This document shows, one piece after another, positions 1 to 7,717 of a stretch of 16,093 nucleotides of DNA; within the stretch, counting starts at the first letter, position 1, and each line of letters starts with the position of its first letter. Position numbers and translations under genes: made by a program. The notes under the pieces were generated by a model. It searched no databases, was not told the DNA's origin, and saw only the letters and a program-made list of their open reading frames with translations. The stretch is from Holophagae bacterium (lineage in GTDB: Bacteria > Acidobacteriota > Thermoanaerobaculia > Thermoanaerobaculales > Sulfomarinibacteraceae). The stretch spans positions 1 through 16,093 of the forward strand of contig DAOWGJ010000288.1 of NCBI GenBank assembly GCA_030637505.1. The letters are read 5' to 3'.

Positions 1-507
1 GCCGTCCGGATGGGGGTCCGCCACCGGCCAGCGCTCGACAACCTGATCCCGGACCTCGCCGCTGTCGTGACCGAGGTCCGTAAGAAGGGAATGTTCGTCA
101 CCTTTGCGGCGCTTCGGATCGACGAGACCGGTAGCGCGGAGTATGGCCTTGCTGGACACCTTCCGATCGTCCACTTCCGGCCTCGGACCGGAGTCGTCGA
201 CCATCTCGGCGAGCCGTCGCTGCCGCTCGGCGTCCCGCTGCGGCGGCGGAAGGCTGCCCACCCGACCGGCCGCGTCGATGTGGAACCGGGCGATCTCTTC
301 CTTCTCCTTACCGACGGGCTGACCGAGGTTCGGGATCGTGGGGACAAAGAGCTGGGATTCGAACCGATCGAGGAGATTATCCGGCGTCACCATGCCGAGC
401 AGCTGTCTACCCTGCACGACCGGATCCTCCGCCTGGTCGACGGACACGGGCCGCAGGACGACGACCGCACACTGCTGCTCGCGCGGGTGCTGAAGCGAAC
501 CTCTTGA
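1..507 (+). CDS. SpoIIE/RsbU-type PP2C serine phosphatase, C-terminal part (5' truncated by window)
   Basis: The reading frame is open from base 1, so the gene begins upstream of the window; a Met codon at position 10 is probably internal. The visible ~168 residues match the end of a SpoIIE-type PP2C phosphatase domain: a GLAGHLP turn (family G-x-x-G-H-x-P), LPLGV, the aspartate-bearing strand LLLTDGLTEVRD, and the terminal DDDRTLLLARV, whose acidic residues in this family bind Mn/Mg. Such enzymes dephosphorylate anti-sigma-factor antagonists (RsbV/SpoIIAA type) in partner-switching stress or signalling pathways; the sensory N-terminus that would name the signal is missing. The gene ends in TGA at 505-507, and a 162-base gap follows. 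It does not look linked to the aromatic genes downstream. Family call is firm; the specific role is unknown. Confidence 0.85.
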   Translation, partial: AVRMGVRHRPALDNLIPDLAAVVTEVRKKGMFVTFAALRIDETGSAEYGLAGHLPIVHFRPRTGVVDHLGEPSLPLGVPLRRRKAAHPTGRVDVEPGDLFLLLTDGLTEVRDRGDKELGFEPIEEIIRRHHAEQLSTLHDRILRLVDGHGPQDDDRTLLLARVLKRTS

Positions 508-669
508 CGGGTGCGTATCGTATTGAGGGTGGTCGTTGCAATGTGCGCTGGGACAGGCTTGCGCTCGTTTACCTTGATAGAATCTGTGTAGGAAAAAAGA
601 GGATTACTAGCCGCGAGGCGACTCGCCCGCAGCTCAAATGCAGGCGCGTTAGGCTCAGAAGGACATTTT

Positions 670-1524
670 ATGCGTAAAGAAACACCGAGTAAGACAGCGC
701 GCAAGGTTGCTCTCAATATAGTCACTCTTGGGTCGAAACCGGGAATGGACGGGGTTCTTCCACCCGGGGTTGTCGAGGCAACTGAAGAACTGCTCGTTGC
801 CTCAGGTGCAGTTGGCGAAGCTGGTGTTCGCTTTTCGCGTTCGCGAACAGCCGTCGCCATCTACGAGGCGTTTGATTGGATGATGCCGGGGCAGTTTGAG
901 GCCTTTGCCCACAGAAAGGCCTTTTGTGAGCACCAGGTCAGGGAAGGTATTGGCGCAGGCGCCAGCCAGGTCCTTGTCTTGGGTGCGGGATACGATACGC
1001 TTGGGTGGCGGCTTGCACCGGAGTTTCCTGGTGTGGGCTTTTTTGAAATAGATCACCCCGCCACGGCCCGCCTCAAAGCAAAGGGAATAGCCGAGTTGGG
1101 ACAGAGGGACAATCTTCACCTGATTCAAGAGGATCTTGGTGAACGAGGACTGGTGGAAGTTCTCACCGCCAACGACTCATGGGACCGGACGGCAGCGAGC
1201 GTCGTTGTAGCAGAAGGTCTGCTGATGTATTTGCCTCCCGCGGCCCCTCGGGACTTGTTCGGTCAGTGTGCTGAGATAGCTGGCGCCGGAAGCCGGATCG
1301 CCTTCACGTATATCGGCACCGGTATTGATGGTCGGCCAGACGCCGGTCGTTGGACAGGGCTGGTACTGTGGCTTCTCAAGGCGAGCGGAGAACCGTGGCT
1401 CTGGAGTATGCGACCCAAGGAAATGGCACACTTCCTTGAGGAAACGGGCTGGACAAACGCCCCGGACCTGGTGGGGGAATCCAGCAGGCGCGGTGTGGAA
1501 TTTCTTGGCGTTGGCATAAAATGA
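670..1524 (+). CDS. Class I SAM-dependent methyltransferase, TIGR00027/leucine carboxyl methyltransferase-like family
   Basis: 284 residues, the usual length for the TIGR00027 group of putative S-adenosylmethionine methyltransferases. Visible marks are the SAM-binding loop VLVLGAGYDTLGWRL (about 101-115), the acidic end of strand 2 in FFEIDHP (124-130), and AEGLLMYLPP (181-190), the family's post-substrate strand. The start at 670 is supported by AGAAGGA six bases upstream. The 162-base upstream gap holds a -10-like TAGAAT at 578-583 without a convincing -35. The substrate is not predictable; members range from natural-product to polyketide O-methyltransferases. Codon use is less GC-rich than in the aromatic operons to the right, and the gene is followed after 77 bases by an arginase-fold gene on the same strand, so the two may be co-transcribed. 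Domain call is strong, function open. Confidence 0.85.
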   Translation: MRKETPSKTARKVALNIVTLGSKPGMDGVLPPGVVEATEELLVASGAVGEAGVRFSRSRTAVAIYEAFDWMMPGQFEAFAHRKAFCEHQVREGIGAGASQVLVLGAGYDTLGWRLAPEFPGVGFFEIDHPATARLKAKGIAELGQRDNLHLIQEDLGERGLVEVLTANDSWDRTAASVVVAEGLLMYLPPAAPRDLFGQCAEIAGAGSRIAFTYIGTGIDGRPDAGRWTGLVLWLLKASGEPWLWSMRPKEMAHFLEETGWTNAPDLVGESSRRGVEFLGVGIK

Positions 1525-1601
1525 CCGGGGAGAGCAGCCGAGCGGAGCAAGAGCATCAACAATGGCCGGAAAAAAGCCCCTCAATCCAATGAGCCGAGCC
1601 G

Positions 1602-2456
1602 ATGACTGAGCTTCACTTCCTTGGTGTCCCGTTCAACTCCGATGGAACGCCGCCGGAGGTGGAGCATCCGCCACGGCACCTGCGTTATGCGGGCCTGCTC
1701 GATCGACTGAGCTCGTCACGCTCTATCCGTGATTGCGGAGATCTTCCGATCCCTGCTGCGGATGGGAAACGCGATTCGAGCAACGGTGTCCTGAACTGGC
1801 CGAGTTGGCAGGCGGTCACGGGTGGCGTTGCAAAGTCGATCCACGAGATCCTGGAGACTGGGGGCTGGCCCCTTGTTGTCGGAGGAGACTGCAGCATCCT
1901 GGTCGGCATCATGGCCGGGGCAGTTCAGGTCGAGGGTCGTTGCGGCCTCTTTTTTGTGGACGGTCACGGCGACTTCCATACACCCGCCAGCTCGCCCACC
2001 GGGGAGCCGGCAGACATGGAGTTGGCAGTCCTGACGGGCCGGGCTCCGAGCCCATCGGGTGCAGCTGCTGGGGCATTGCTCAACGACGAGGATGTCGTGG
2101 TATTCGGCATTCGGGAATATGACGGAATCGACGCGGCGCCGATTCGGGTTCTTGACTCTGCGCGACTCACCGAGGGTGACCTCGTGACCGCAGTGCAAGA
2201 CGCGGCCGCGCTGATTTCAGACCTGCCCGTGTGGCTCCACTTCGACGTCGACGTCATCGACGCGTCCCTGATGCCAGTGATCTTTCCGGCCGGCGCCGGA
2301 TTGACGCTCGATCAGACAGCGACATTGCTAGGAACTTTGCTCAAAACCGGTCGCGTGATCGGAATGGATGTCTCGTGCTTTCACCCCAACCTGGATCACA
2401 CCGGTGCAGCTACTGCCGCGCTCATCGACCTCCTGACGAAAGTTCTCGCAAAGTGA
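1602..2456 (+). CDS. Arginase/agmatinase-fold (ureohydrolase superfamily) protein with divergent metal site
   Basis: 284 residues covering a full ureohydrolase domain. The three signature blocks are recognisable: VVGGDCS (92-98), FVDGHGDFHTP (118-128) and FDVDVID (214-220). D120, H122, D124, D215 and D217 correspond to the conserved aspartate/histidine metal ligands. Three positions differ from true arginase: the GGDHS histidine is Cys97, the glutamate that binds the guanidinium group is replaced in DVSCFHPNLD (about C259), and the catalytic histidine region reads TGEPADME. From these I infer a hydrolase of the superfamily, but probably not arginine-specific. The start at 1602 has no strong ribosome-binding site. 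The gene follows the methyltransferase by 77 bases and ends 31 bases before the end of a convergent gene. Fold call firm, substrate unknown. Confidence 0.8.
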   Translation: MTELHFLGVPFNSDGTPPEVEHPPRHLRYAGLLDRLSSSRSIRDCGDLPIPAADGKRDSSNGVLNWPSWQAVTGGVAKSIHEILETGGWPLVVGGDCSILVGIMAGAVQVEGRCGLFFVDGHGDFHTPASSPTGEPADMELAVLTGRAPSPSGAAAGALLNDEDVVVFGIREYDGIDAAPIRVLDSARLTEGDLVTAVQDAAALISDLPVWLHFDVDVIDASLMPVIFPAGAGLTLDQTATLLGTLLKTGRVIGMDVSCFHPNLDHTGAATAALIDLLTKVLAK

Positions 2457-2487
2457 ATGTGGCCGCAGCCTCGGACGTACAGTGTCT

Positions 2488-3114
2488 CTATCTGGCGCGT
2501 TTTCTGTTGCGCTCCCGGAAACGCTGCGGTGATTCGCCGGTCTCGACGTAGTGTTTCAAGGAGGTCGCAATGAAGCTCAGCCCCTTCTTCATCCTCACGC
2601 CCAGGCCCGGCTCACCGATGATGCTGTTCCCCTCAGCGCCCAGCCCTGTGTAGACGAGGCTCCACTTGACTCGTGTTCGCCCATCCCCCAGGTCGGTCAT
2701 GCTGACCTCCCAACGGGCGATCGCCAGGTCTCGGGTTAGCCAGATGGCATCAAACCGGTGCTGCTCGACTTCATACCGAGTCGTATACCAATAGGCGTTG
2801 GCGCCGGGTGAGCGCAGCATCGACAGGCCGGTGCTGGGTTCGAGGAAGACGCAGCCGGTCTCGTTTTTGCCGCTCTCGGAATAGACGAGGTCGAACTTCC
2901 AGTCATCGATCCAGAGGAGTTCCGCCACCGGACAGGCGAGGGCAAAGCACTCGATGATGTCGCCGGTGATGGTGATCTCGTGCTCGACGGTCTCGCTCTC
3001 CGACCAGAGGGTGTTCTCCTCGTCGTATCCGCGTTCGGAGTACGACAACTCAACCGAGCCGACAGGCAGCCACCCGGAAGAGTCCTCACGTCCCGTGTTA
3101 CCATGACTGGCCAT
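2488..3114 (-). CDS. SRPBCC/START-like ligand-binding protein (hypothetical)
   Basis: 208 residues, with no signal peptide or membrane segment visible. The composition pattern of alternating strands (EHEITITGDI near 45, FDAIWLTRDLAIARWEVSMTD near 121-141, RTRVKWSLVYTGL near 147-158) and a C-terminal amphipathic helix (GLSFIATSLKHYVETGE, 178-194) resemble the helix-grip SRPBCC fold of polyketide cyclase/START-like proteins, which bind hydrophobic ligands in a cavity. The start codon shares two bases with the start of bcrC on the other strand (CATG at 3112-3115), and no ribosome-binding site is evident. About 40 residues precede the predicted domain, so a later start is possible. The divergent position beside bcrC suggests, but does not show, a link to aromatic acyl-CoA metabolism. 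Moderate confidence in fold, none in a specific ligand. Confidence 0.6.
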   Translation of the reverse strand: MASHGNTGREDSSGWLPVGSVELSYSERGYDEENTLWSESETVEHEITITGDIIECFALACPVAELLWIDDWKFDLVYSESGKNETGCVFLEPSTGLSMLRSPGANAYWYTTRYEVEQHRFDAIWLTRDLAIARWEVSMTDLGDGRTRVKWSLVYTGLGAEGNSIIGEPGLGVRMKKGLSFIATSLKHYVETGESPQRFRERNRKRAR

Positions 3115-4282
3115 GTCGAATCGGAAGATAATTATTGAGTGGGCGCTTGGGGTTTACGAGGATCTCCACTTCACCGCAGCCCGCGAGACCCTCTCTCAAA
3201 ACCCCAATCTCAAAGCGGTAGGGTTCTTGCCGGTCTATGCACCACGCGAGGTCATCGTCGCCAGCTCGATGCTGCCGGTGGGCATCTACGGTGGGGGCGA
3301 CCAGATCGAGATCATCCGTGGTGACGCCTATTACCAGAGCTACATCTGTCACCTGCCACGCTCGGTTATCGAGCTCGCACAAAGCGATAGGCTCGATTTC
3401 CTGTCGGCCGTGCTTTTTCCCTCCACCTGCGACGTGATCCGCAATTTGTCCGGTATGTGGCAGGTGATGTACCCCGACCTCTACGTTCGCTACCTCGACC
3501 TGCCCCACGTTCGCGACCCCGAGGTGGGCGGCAAATTCTGGGAGCGCGAACTGCGAACCCTGATAGACAAGCTCGGCGAGGTTTCGGGCCACCGGGCCTC
3601 GGACGACGATTTGCGAGCGGCCATTCACCTCTACAACGAGGTCCGCTGGGTCATTCGTGAGCTCTACCGTGCCCGATCTGCAGAGCCGTGGCGCCTTCCC
3701 ACGGAGGAACTCTACCTGCTTCTGCGGGCCGGCGAGGTGGTTGCACCAGAGCTCTTCCTCGACAAGGCCCGAGCCTACCTCGAAGCGATCCACGAGGACT
3801 CGCCGCCGATGAAGGACCGCAGCCGGGTGATCGTGGTCGGTACCTTCTGCGAGCAGCCGCCCCTTGGCTTGATCAAGACCATCGAGCGTGCCGGTTGCTG
3901 GATCGTCGACGACGATCTGTTGATCGGCAACCGCATGCTGACCCGCGACGTGCAGACCCAGGGCGACCCGGTGGCCAACCTCGCCGAGGCATTTATCCTC
4001 CACTCCGAGAAGACCTCGGTACTGTACGAGCCCGACCCCGACGGCAAAAAGACCCTGATGGCCCAAAGGGTTCGAGCGGCCAAGGCCGACGGCATCATCT
4101 TCGCGGCCCCGAGCTTCTGCGATCCGGCCTTGCTCGACCGGCCCATGCTGCGCTCCGGGGCGGAGGAGGCCGGCATCCCGTGCATCGCATTCAAGTACGC
4201 CGAGAACACCGGACAGTTCCAGCAGTTCCGCGAGCAGGCCGGCACCTTTTCCGACTCTATCAAACTGTGGGGAGGATCCTGA
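3113..4282 (+). CDS. bcrC: Benzoyl-CoA reductase subunit C (BcrC/BadD type)
   Basis: 389 residues, close to the ~385 typical of BcrC/BadD. It belongs to the 2-hydroxyacyl-CoA dehydratase D-component family. With BcrB it forms the active-site module that takes single electrons from the ATPase module and reduces benzoyl-CoA to cyclohexa-1,5-diene-1-carboxyl-CoA in the cytoplasm. Visible landmarks are APREVIVASSMLPVGIYGG (43-61), SYICHLPRS with Cys79, FPSTCDVIRN with Cys106, GTFCEQPP with Cys246, and APSFCDP with Cys336; Cys79, Cys106 and Cys336 are the likely iron-sulfur ligands. The gene opens a four-gene set in the order C-B-A-D known from Thauera (bcrCBAD) and Rhodopseudomonas (badDEFG). The start lacks a clear ribosome-binding site, and its ATG overlaps the start of the divergent gene by two bases. 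The stop overlaps the bcrB start (TGATG). Confidence 0.92.
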   Translation: MSNRKIIIEWALGVYEDLHFTAARETLSQNPNLKAVGFLPVYAPREVIVASSMLPVGIYGGGDQIEIIRGDAYYQSYICHLPRSVIELAQSDRLDFLSAVLFPSTCDVIRNLSGMWQVMYPDLYVRYLDLPHVRDPEVGGKFWERELRTLIDKLGEVSGHRASDDDLRAAIHLYNEVRWVIRELYRARSAEPWRLPTEELYLLLRAGEVVAPELFLDKARAYLEAIHEDSPPMKDRSRVIVVGTFCEQPPLGLIKTIERAGCWIVDDDLLIGNRMLTRDVQTQGDPVANLAEAFILHSEKTSVLYEPDPDGKKTLMAQRVRAAKADGIIFAAPSFCDPALLDRPMLRSGAEEAGIPCIAFKYAENTGQFQQFREQAGTFSDSIKLWGGS

Positions 4283-5574
4283 TGGCCACCGATTCAGCCG
4301 ATTCCGTCGTCCAGAAGGATCGCTCCATGGTCCTTCAGAAAAACATGATCGCAGAGCACTTCAAGCGGCTCGAGCGGGCGCCGGAGAGCGGCGAGCCGGT
4401 GGTCTACACCTTCGTGCCCGGCAACCTCACCGAGCTGATCCGCTCCTTCGACGCCCTGCCTCTCCTGCCCGAGATCAATGCCCTGCAATCGGGTATGCGC
4501 GGCAAGAGTAAAGACTACATCGCCGAGGCCGAGCGTGCGGGCCATTCCGAGGACGTCTGCACCTACGTCAAGTGCGATATCGGCATGCTCAAGTCGGGCA
4601 ACATCGGCCCCACCGGCACCAAACTGCCGAAGCCGGATCTGCTGCTCCTGTCCTACACCGGTTGCTACACCTTCATGAAGTGGTTCGAGCTCCTCCGCGA
4701 GGAGTACGATTGCCCCACGGTCTTCCTCCAGATTCCCTATCAGGGCGACGGCGAGCTCGAACCTGAGCACCGCAAATACATCGTCGACCAGATCGAAGCG
4801 GACCTCATTCCGGCCATGGAGAAGATCAGCGGCAAGAAGTACGACGAGGACAAGCTCAAACACCACCTCGGACTGGCCGCCGAGGCCGAGGACGACCTGG
4901 TGGCCGTACTCCACTCGGCGAAGAACCGCCCGAGTCCTATCGACTCCTATTTCGGCGGCGTCTACTACGTCGGTCCGATCTTCTCGGCATTCCGAGGCAC
5001 CGAAGAGGGAGTCGAGTACTACCGCGAGCTGCGCAAGGAAGTAGAGGCACGCGTGGCCGCCGGTCTCGGGCCGGTCACCCCCGACGGCTCCCTCGACGAG
5101 CAGGACTACCGCCTGGTGGTGGAGGGGCCGCCAAACTGGACCAGCTTCAGAGAGTTCTGGCGAATGTTCTCCGAGGAGAAGGCGGTGGTGGTGGCCTCGA
5201 CCTACACCAAGGTGGGCGGCACCTACGATCTCGGATTCCGCCACGACCCCTCGGATCCCCTCGGCACGATGGCCGACTACTGTGGCGGCTGCTACACCAA
5301 CTTGAACATGCCCAGCCGCATCGACATGCTGGTCAACTACATCAAGGACTATTCGGCCGACGGCTTCGTCATCAACTCGGTGAAGTCGTGCAACTCGTTC
5401 TCTGCAGGCCAGCTGATGATGCTGAGGGAAGTGGAGAAACGAACAGGAGTTCCCGGCGCCTTCATCGAGTCGGACCTTGTCGATCCGCGCTATTTTTCTG
5501 CTGCCAATATCAAGAACCGCCTGGAAAGCTACCTGCAGATGATCGATGCCCGCCGCCAGAGGACCGCCTCGTGA
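4282..5574 (+). CDS. bcrB: Benzoyl-CoA reductase subunit B (BcrB/BadE type)
   Basis: 430 residues, as expected for BcrB (about 430). It is the partner of BcrC in the substrate-binding, iron-sulfur module of class I benzoyl-CoA reductase. Candidate cluster ligands lie in DVCTYVKCDIG (Cys93, Cys98), SYTGCYTF (Cys128), ADYCGGCYT (Cys334, Cys337) and SVKSCNSFSAGQ (Cys370). The start at 4282 is chosen because it overlaps the bcrC stop by one base, is preceded by GGAGG at 4271-4275 with a six-base spacer, and gives the family length; the same frame is open about 600 bases further upstream, but that stretch is antiparallel-free shadow sequence inside bcrC. The gene ends in a GTGA overlap with bcrA, indicating translational coupling. 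Member of the same fold family as the HgdA/B dehydratases, distinguished by its context and length. Confidence 0.92.
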   Translation: MATDSADSVVQKDRSMVLQKNMIAEHFKRLERAPESGEPVVYTFVPGNLTELIRSFDALPLLPEINALQSGMRGKSKDYIAEAERAGHSEDVCTYVKCDIGMLKSGNIGPTGTKLPKPDLLLLSYTGCYTFMKWFELLREEYDCPTVFLQIPYQGDGELEPEHRKYIVDQIEADLIPAMEKISGKKYDEDKLKHHLGLAAEAEDDLVAVLHSAKNRPSPIDSYFGGVYYVGPIFSAFRGTEEGVEYYRELRKEVEARVAAGLGPVTPDGSLDEQDYRLVVEGPPNWTSFREFWRMFSEEKAVVVASTYTKVGGTYDLGFRHDPSDPLGTMADYCGGCYTNLNMPSRIDMLVNYIKDYSADGFVINSVKSCNSFSAGQLMMLREVEKRTGVPGAFIESDLVDPRYFSAANIKNRLESYLQMIDARRQRTAS

Positions 5575-6851
5575 GGTGCTACGTCGGCATCGACCTGGGC
5601 TCCACCACCACCAAGGCAGTGATCCTCGGCGATGACGGCGGGATCCTCGGCCGCGGCATTACCAACTCCAGGTCCAACTACGACCTTGCCGCCAAGGTGG
5701 CGCGGGAGGAGGCGTTCATCACCGCCCGCTTCGGCCTGCTGCGGCAAGAGGTGGAGGCCGCCGCCGGAACCGAGCTTCTGGAGCGGCTGCTCAAGGCTTT
5801 CCGTATGAGTCAGACCCTGGCCCAGCTCGAGCGCACCCACGAACTGATCGCCGCCGAGGTTGAGCATACTGTTGCCGAGCGCCTCCGAAAGAGCACCCTC
5901 GCGGTGGTCGAGGACATGATCCGGGTCATCGCCGACGAGGAGGTGATTTGGTTCGAGGATCCGGACCCGCCGGCCCGCTCGGACTTCTTCCGCGACACCG
6001 CGGGCTCGGCCTACATGCGCCTGGCCGAGGAGCGGGGCGATCCGGCGGGAGTCAGCTTCGACCTCCTGGTGGGCCTCTATGACAAGTGCATCATCAAGGT
6101 GGAGAACGAGCCCCTGGAACTCGGCTTCTCCGACCACATCGATGCCGCCCTGGCCCGCATCGGCGACCCGCTTGTGGTCCGGGAGGCGGTGGAGAAGGCC
6201 GCCGGTACGGAGTTTGACGAGGTGTCCTGCGTGGGCACCGGGTACGGCAGGGCCCGCCTGCCGTTCCCCAAGGAGCAAATTCGGTCCGAGATCTTGTGCC
6301 ACGGCCTCGGCGCCCATGCAATGTTTCCCGATACCCGAACCGTGCTCGACATCGGTGGTCAGGACACCAAGGCCATCCAGGTCGACGGGCACGGCATCGT
6401 TACTTCATTCCAGATGAACGACCGCTGTGCCGCCGGCTGCGGCCGCTACCTGGGCTACATCGCCGACGAGATGAACATCGGCCTGCATGAGCTCGGGCCC
6501 CTGGCACAAAAGAGCACCCGCACGGTGAAGATCAACTCCACCTGCACCGTCTTTGCCGGCGCCGAGCTGCGCGAGCGCCTGTCCCTGGGTGAGAAGCGCG
6601 AGAACATTCTCGCGGGCCTCCACCGGGCGATCATTCTCCGGGCCATGTCCCTTCTGGCCCGTTCGGGCGGCATCGACGACGAGTTCACCTTCACCGGCGG
6701 CGTGGCCCGCAACCCGGCAGCGGTGAAGGCCCTGAGGGACCTCACCGAGGAGAACTACGGCGATCGCACACTGAACATCTCCGCTGACTCCATTTACACC
6801 GGTGCCCTCGGCGGCGCCCTCTTCGCACGCAGAGAGGCTCAAGGATCATGA
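5571..6851 (+). CDS. bcrA: Benzoyl-CoA reductase subunit A, ATPase/electron activator (BcrA/BadF type)
   Basis: 426 residues starting with GTG that overlaps the bcrB stop (GTGA), with AGAGGA at 5558-5563. An ASKHA-fold ATPase that, with BcrD, couples ATP hydrolysis to transfer of low-potential electrons to BcrBC. Motifs: phosphate loop 1 YVGIDLGSTTTK (4-15), phosphate loop 2 VLDIGGQDTK (258-267), cluster cysteines in NDRCAAGCGRYLGY (Cys286, Cys290) and NSTCTVFAG (Cys325), and adenosine motif FTGGVARN (374-381). A ~180-residue insertion between residues 32 and 215 is characteristic of the long BcrA/BadF form and absent from BcrD and simple dehydratase activators, so the complex is the Thauera subtype rather than the Azoarcus (Bzd) subtype. 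The [4Fe-4S] cluster is expected to bridge BcrA and BcrD. Ends with an ATGA overlap onto bcrD. Confidence 0.93.
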   Translation: MRCYVGIDLGSTTTKAVILGDDGGILGRGITNSRSNYDLAAKVAREEAFITARFGLLRQEVEAAAGTELLERLLKAFRMSQTLAQLERTHELIAAEVEHTVAERLRKSTLAVVEDMIRVIADEEVIWFEDPDPPARSDFFRDTAGSAYMRLAEERGDPAGVSFDLLVGLYDKCIIKVENEPLELGFSDHIDAALARIGDPLVVREAVEKAAGTEFDEVSCVGTGYGRARLPFPKEQIRSEILCHGLGAHAMFPDTRTVLDIGGQDTKAIQVDGHGIVTSFQMNDRCAAGCGRYLGYIADEMNIGLHELGPLAQKSTRTVKINSTCTVFAGAELRERLSLGEKRENILAGLHRAIILRAMSLLARSGGIDDEFTFTGGVARNPAAVKALRDLTEENYGDRTLNISADSIYTGALGGALFARREAQGS

Positions 6852-7717
6852 GCGTCACCGCCGGAATCGACGTGGGCTCGGGGGCTGTCAAGGCGGTCAT
6901 CATGACCAGCCAGGGCGATGAGCATCGGATCATCGCCAAGTGTGTCTCCCGCATCCGCAGGCGCGAGATCGTGGCGGTGGTCAACGAGGTGTTCTCCACC
7001 GCCGTCGACCAGGCCGGGGTTGAAGCCATCGACTACGTGGCAACTACCGGAGAGGGTGAGGACATCGATTTCGCCACCGGACACTTCTACGGTATGACCA
7101 CCCACGCCCGGGGCGGGCTCTTCCTCGAGCCCGAGTCCACCGCCGTGCTCGACGTGGGTGCCCTCCACAGCCGCGCGGTTTTGATGAACAGGCAGGGCAA
7201 GGTCCTGACCTACAAAATGACCTCGCAGTGCGCCTCGGGTTCCGGCCAGTTCTTGGAGAACATCGCCCGGTACCTGGGGGTGTCCCAGGCCGAAATCGGG
7301 GAACTCTCTCTCCAGGCCGACGACCCCGAGGGTGTGAGCTCGATCTGTGCGGTGTTGGCCGAGACCGACGTCATCAACATGGTATCGAGGGGTATCTCAA
7401 CGCCCAACATTCTGCGTGGCATCCACGACTCCATGGGCGGCCGCTTCGCCCGTCTCCTGCGCTCCATCGGCGCCGTGGGCGTGGTGCTGATGACAGGCGG
7501 CCTGGCCTCGGATGTCGGCCTCGTCGCCGCCACCCAGGAGGCCATCAACAAACACGACAAGTTCGGCCGCCCTTTGGAGATCAAGGGCCATCCTGACAGC
7601 ATCTTCGCCGGCGCTATCGGCGCCGCCATTTGGGGCGACTTTCGGCACATGAAATTGGATCTCGGAGGAGCCGCATGGACCAAGAACTCGACACAGAGAT
7701 CGTCATCCGCAGCCTGA
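6848..7717 (+). CDS. bcrD: Benzoyl-CoA reductase subunit D, ATPase/electron activator (BcrD/BadG type)
   Basis: 289 residues, the second ASKHA ATPase subunit of the activator module. Motifs: AGIDVGSGAVKAV (5-17), VATTGEGE (64-71), VLDVGALHSRA (100-110), TSQCASGSGQFLENI with Cys128, SSICAVLAETDV with Cys167 and LMTGGLASD (214-222). Cys128 and Cys167 pair with the BcrA cysteines to hold the bridging cluster. The start overlaps bcrA by four bases (ATGA), with GAGAGG nine bases upstream. As I recall the family, BcrD/BadG proteins end shortly after the FRHEKL-like segment, here FRHMKL at 265-270; this copy carries about 19 further residues rich in Ser, which run 43 bases into the next gene. The tail is therefore probably a by-product of stop-codon shift. 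No ferredoxin gene, the usual electron donor, follows. Confidence 0.92.
   Translation: MSVTAGIDVGSGAVKAVIMTSQGDEHRIIAKCVSRIRRREIVAVVNEVFSTAVDQAGVEAIDYVATTGEGEDIDFATGHFYGMTTHARGGLFLEPESTAVLDVGALHSRAVLMNRQGKVLTYKMTSQCASGSGQFLENIARYLGVSQAEIGELSLQADDPEGVSSICAVLAETDVINMVSRGISTPNILRGIHDSMGGRFARLLRSIGAVGVVLMTGGLASDVGLVAATQEAINKHDKFGRPLEIKGHPDSIFAGAIGAAIWGDFRHMKLDLGGAAWTKNSTQRSSSAA

Noticed and set aside
648..654. GTTAGGC before the methyltransferase, resembling an integron attC core site
   Set aside because: No matching RYYYAAC partner or paired inner arms occurs within the upstream gap, so no attC fold can be drawn.
3688..4281. Open upstream extension of the bcrB frame that could suggest a fused, longer protein
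   Set aside because: The extension lies inside bcrC, is Arg/Gly/Pro-rich without motifs, and the start at 4282 has a ribosome-binding site and gives the family length.
4294..5244. Long minus-strand open frame opposite bcrB (similar ones lie opposite bcrC, bcrA and bcrD)
   Set aside because: Typical high-GC antisense shadow: no domain motifs, while the plus strand carries conserved catalytic motifs throughout.
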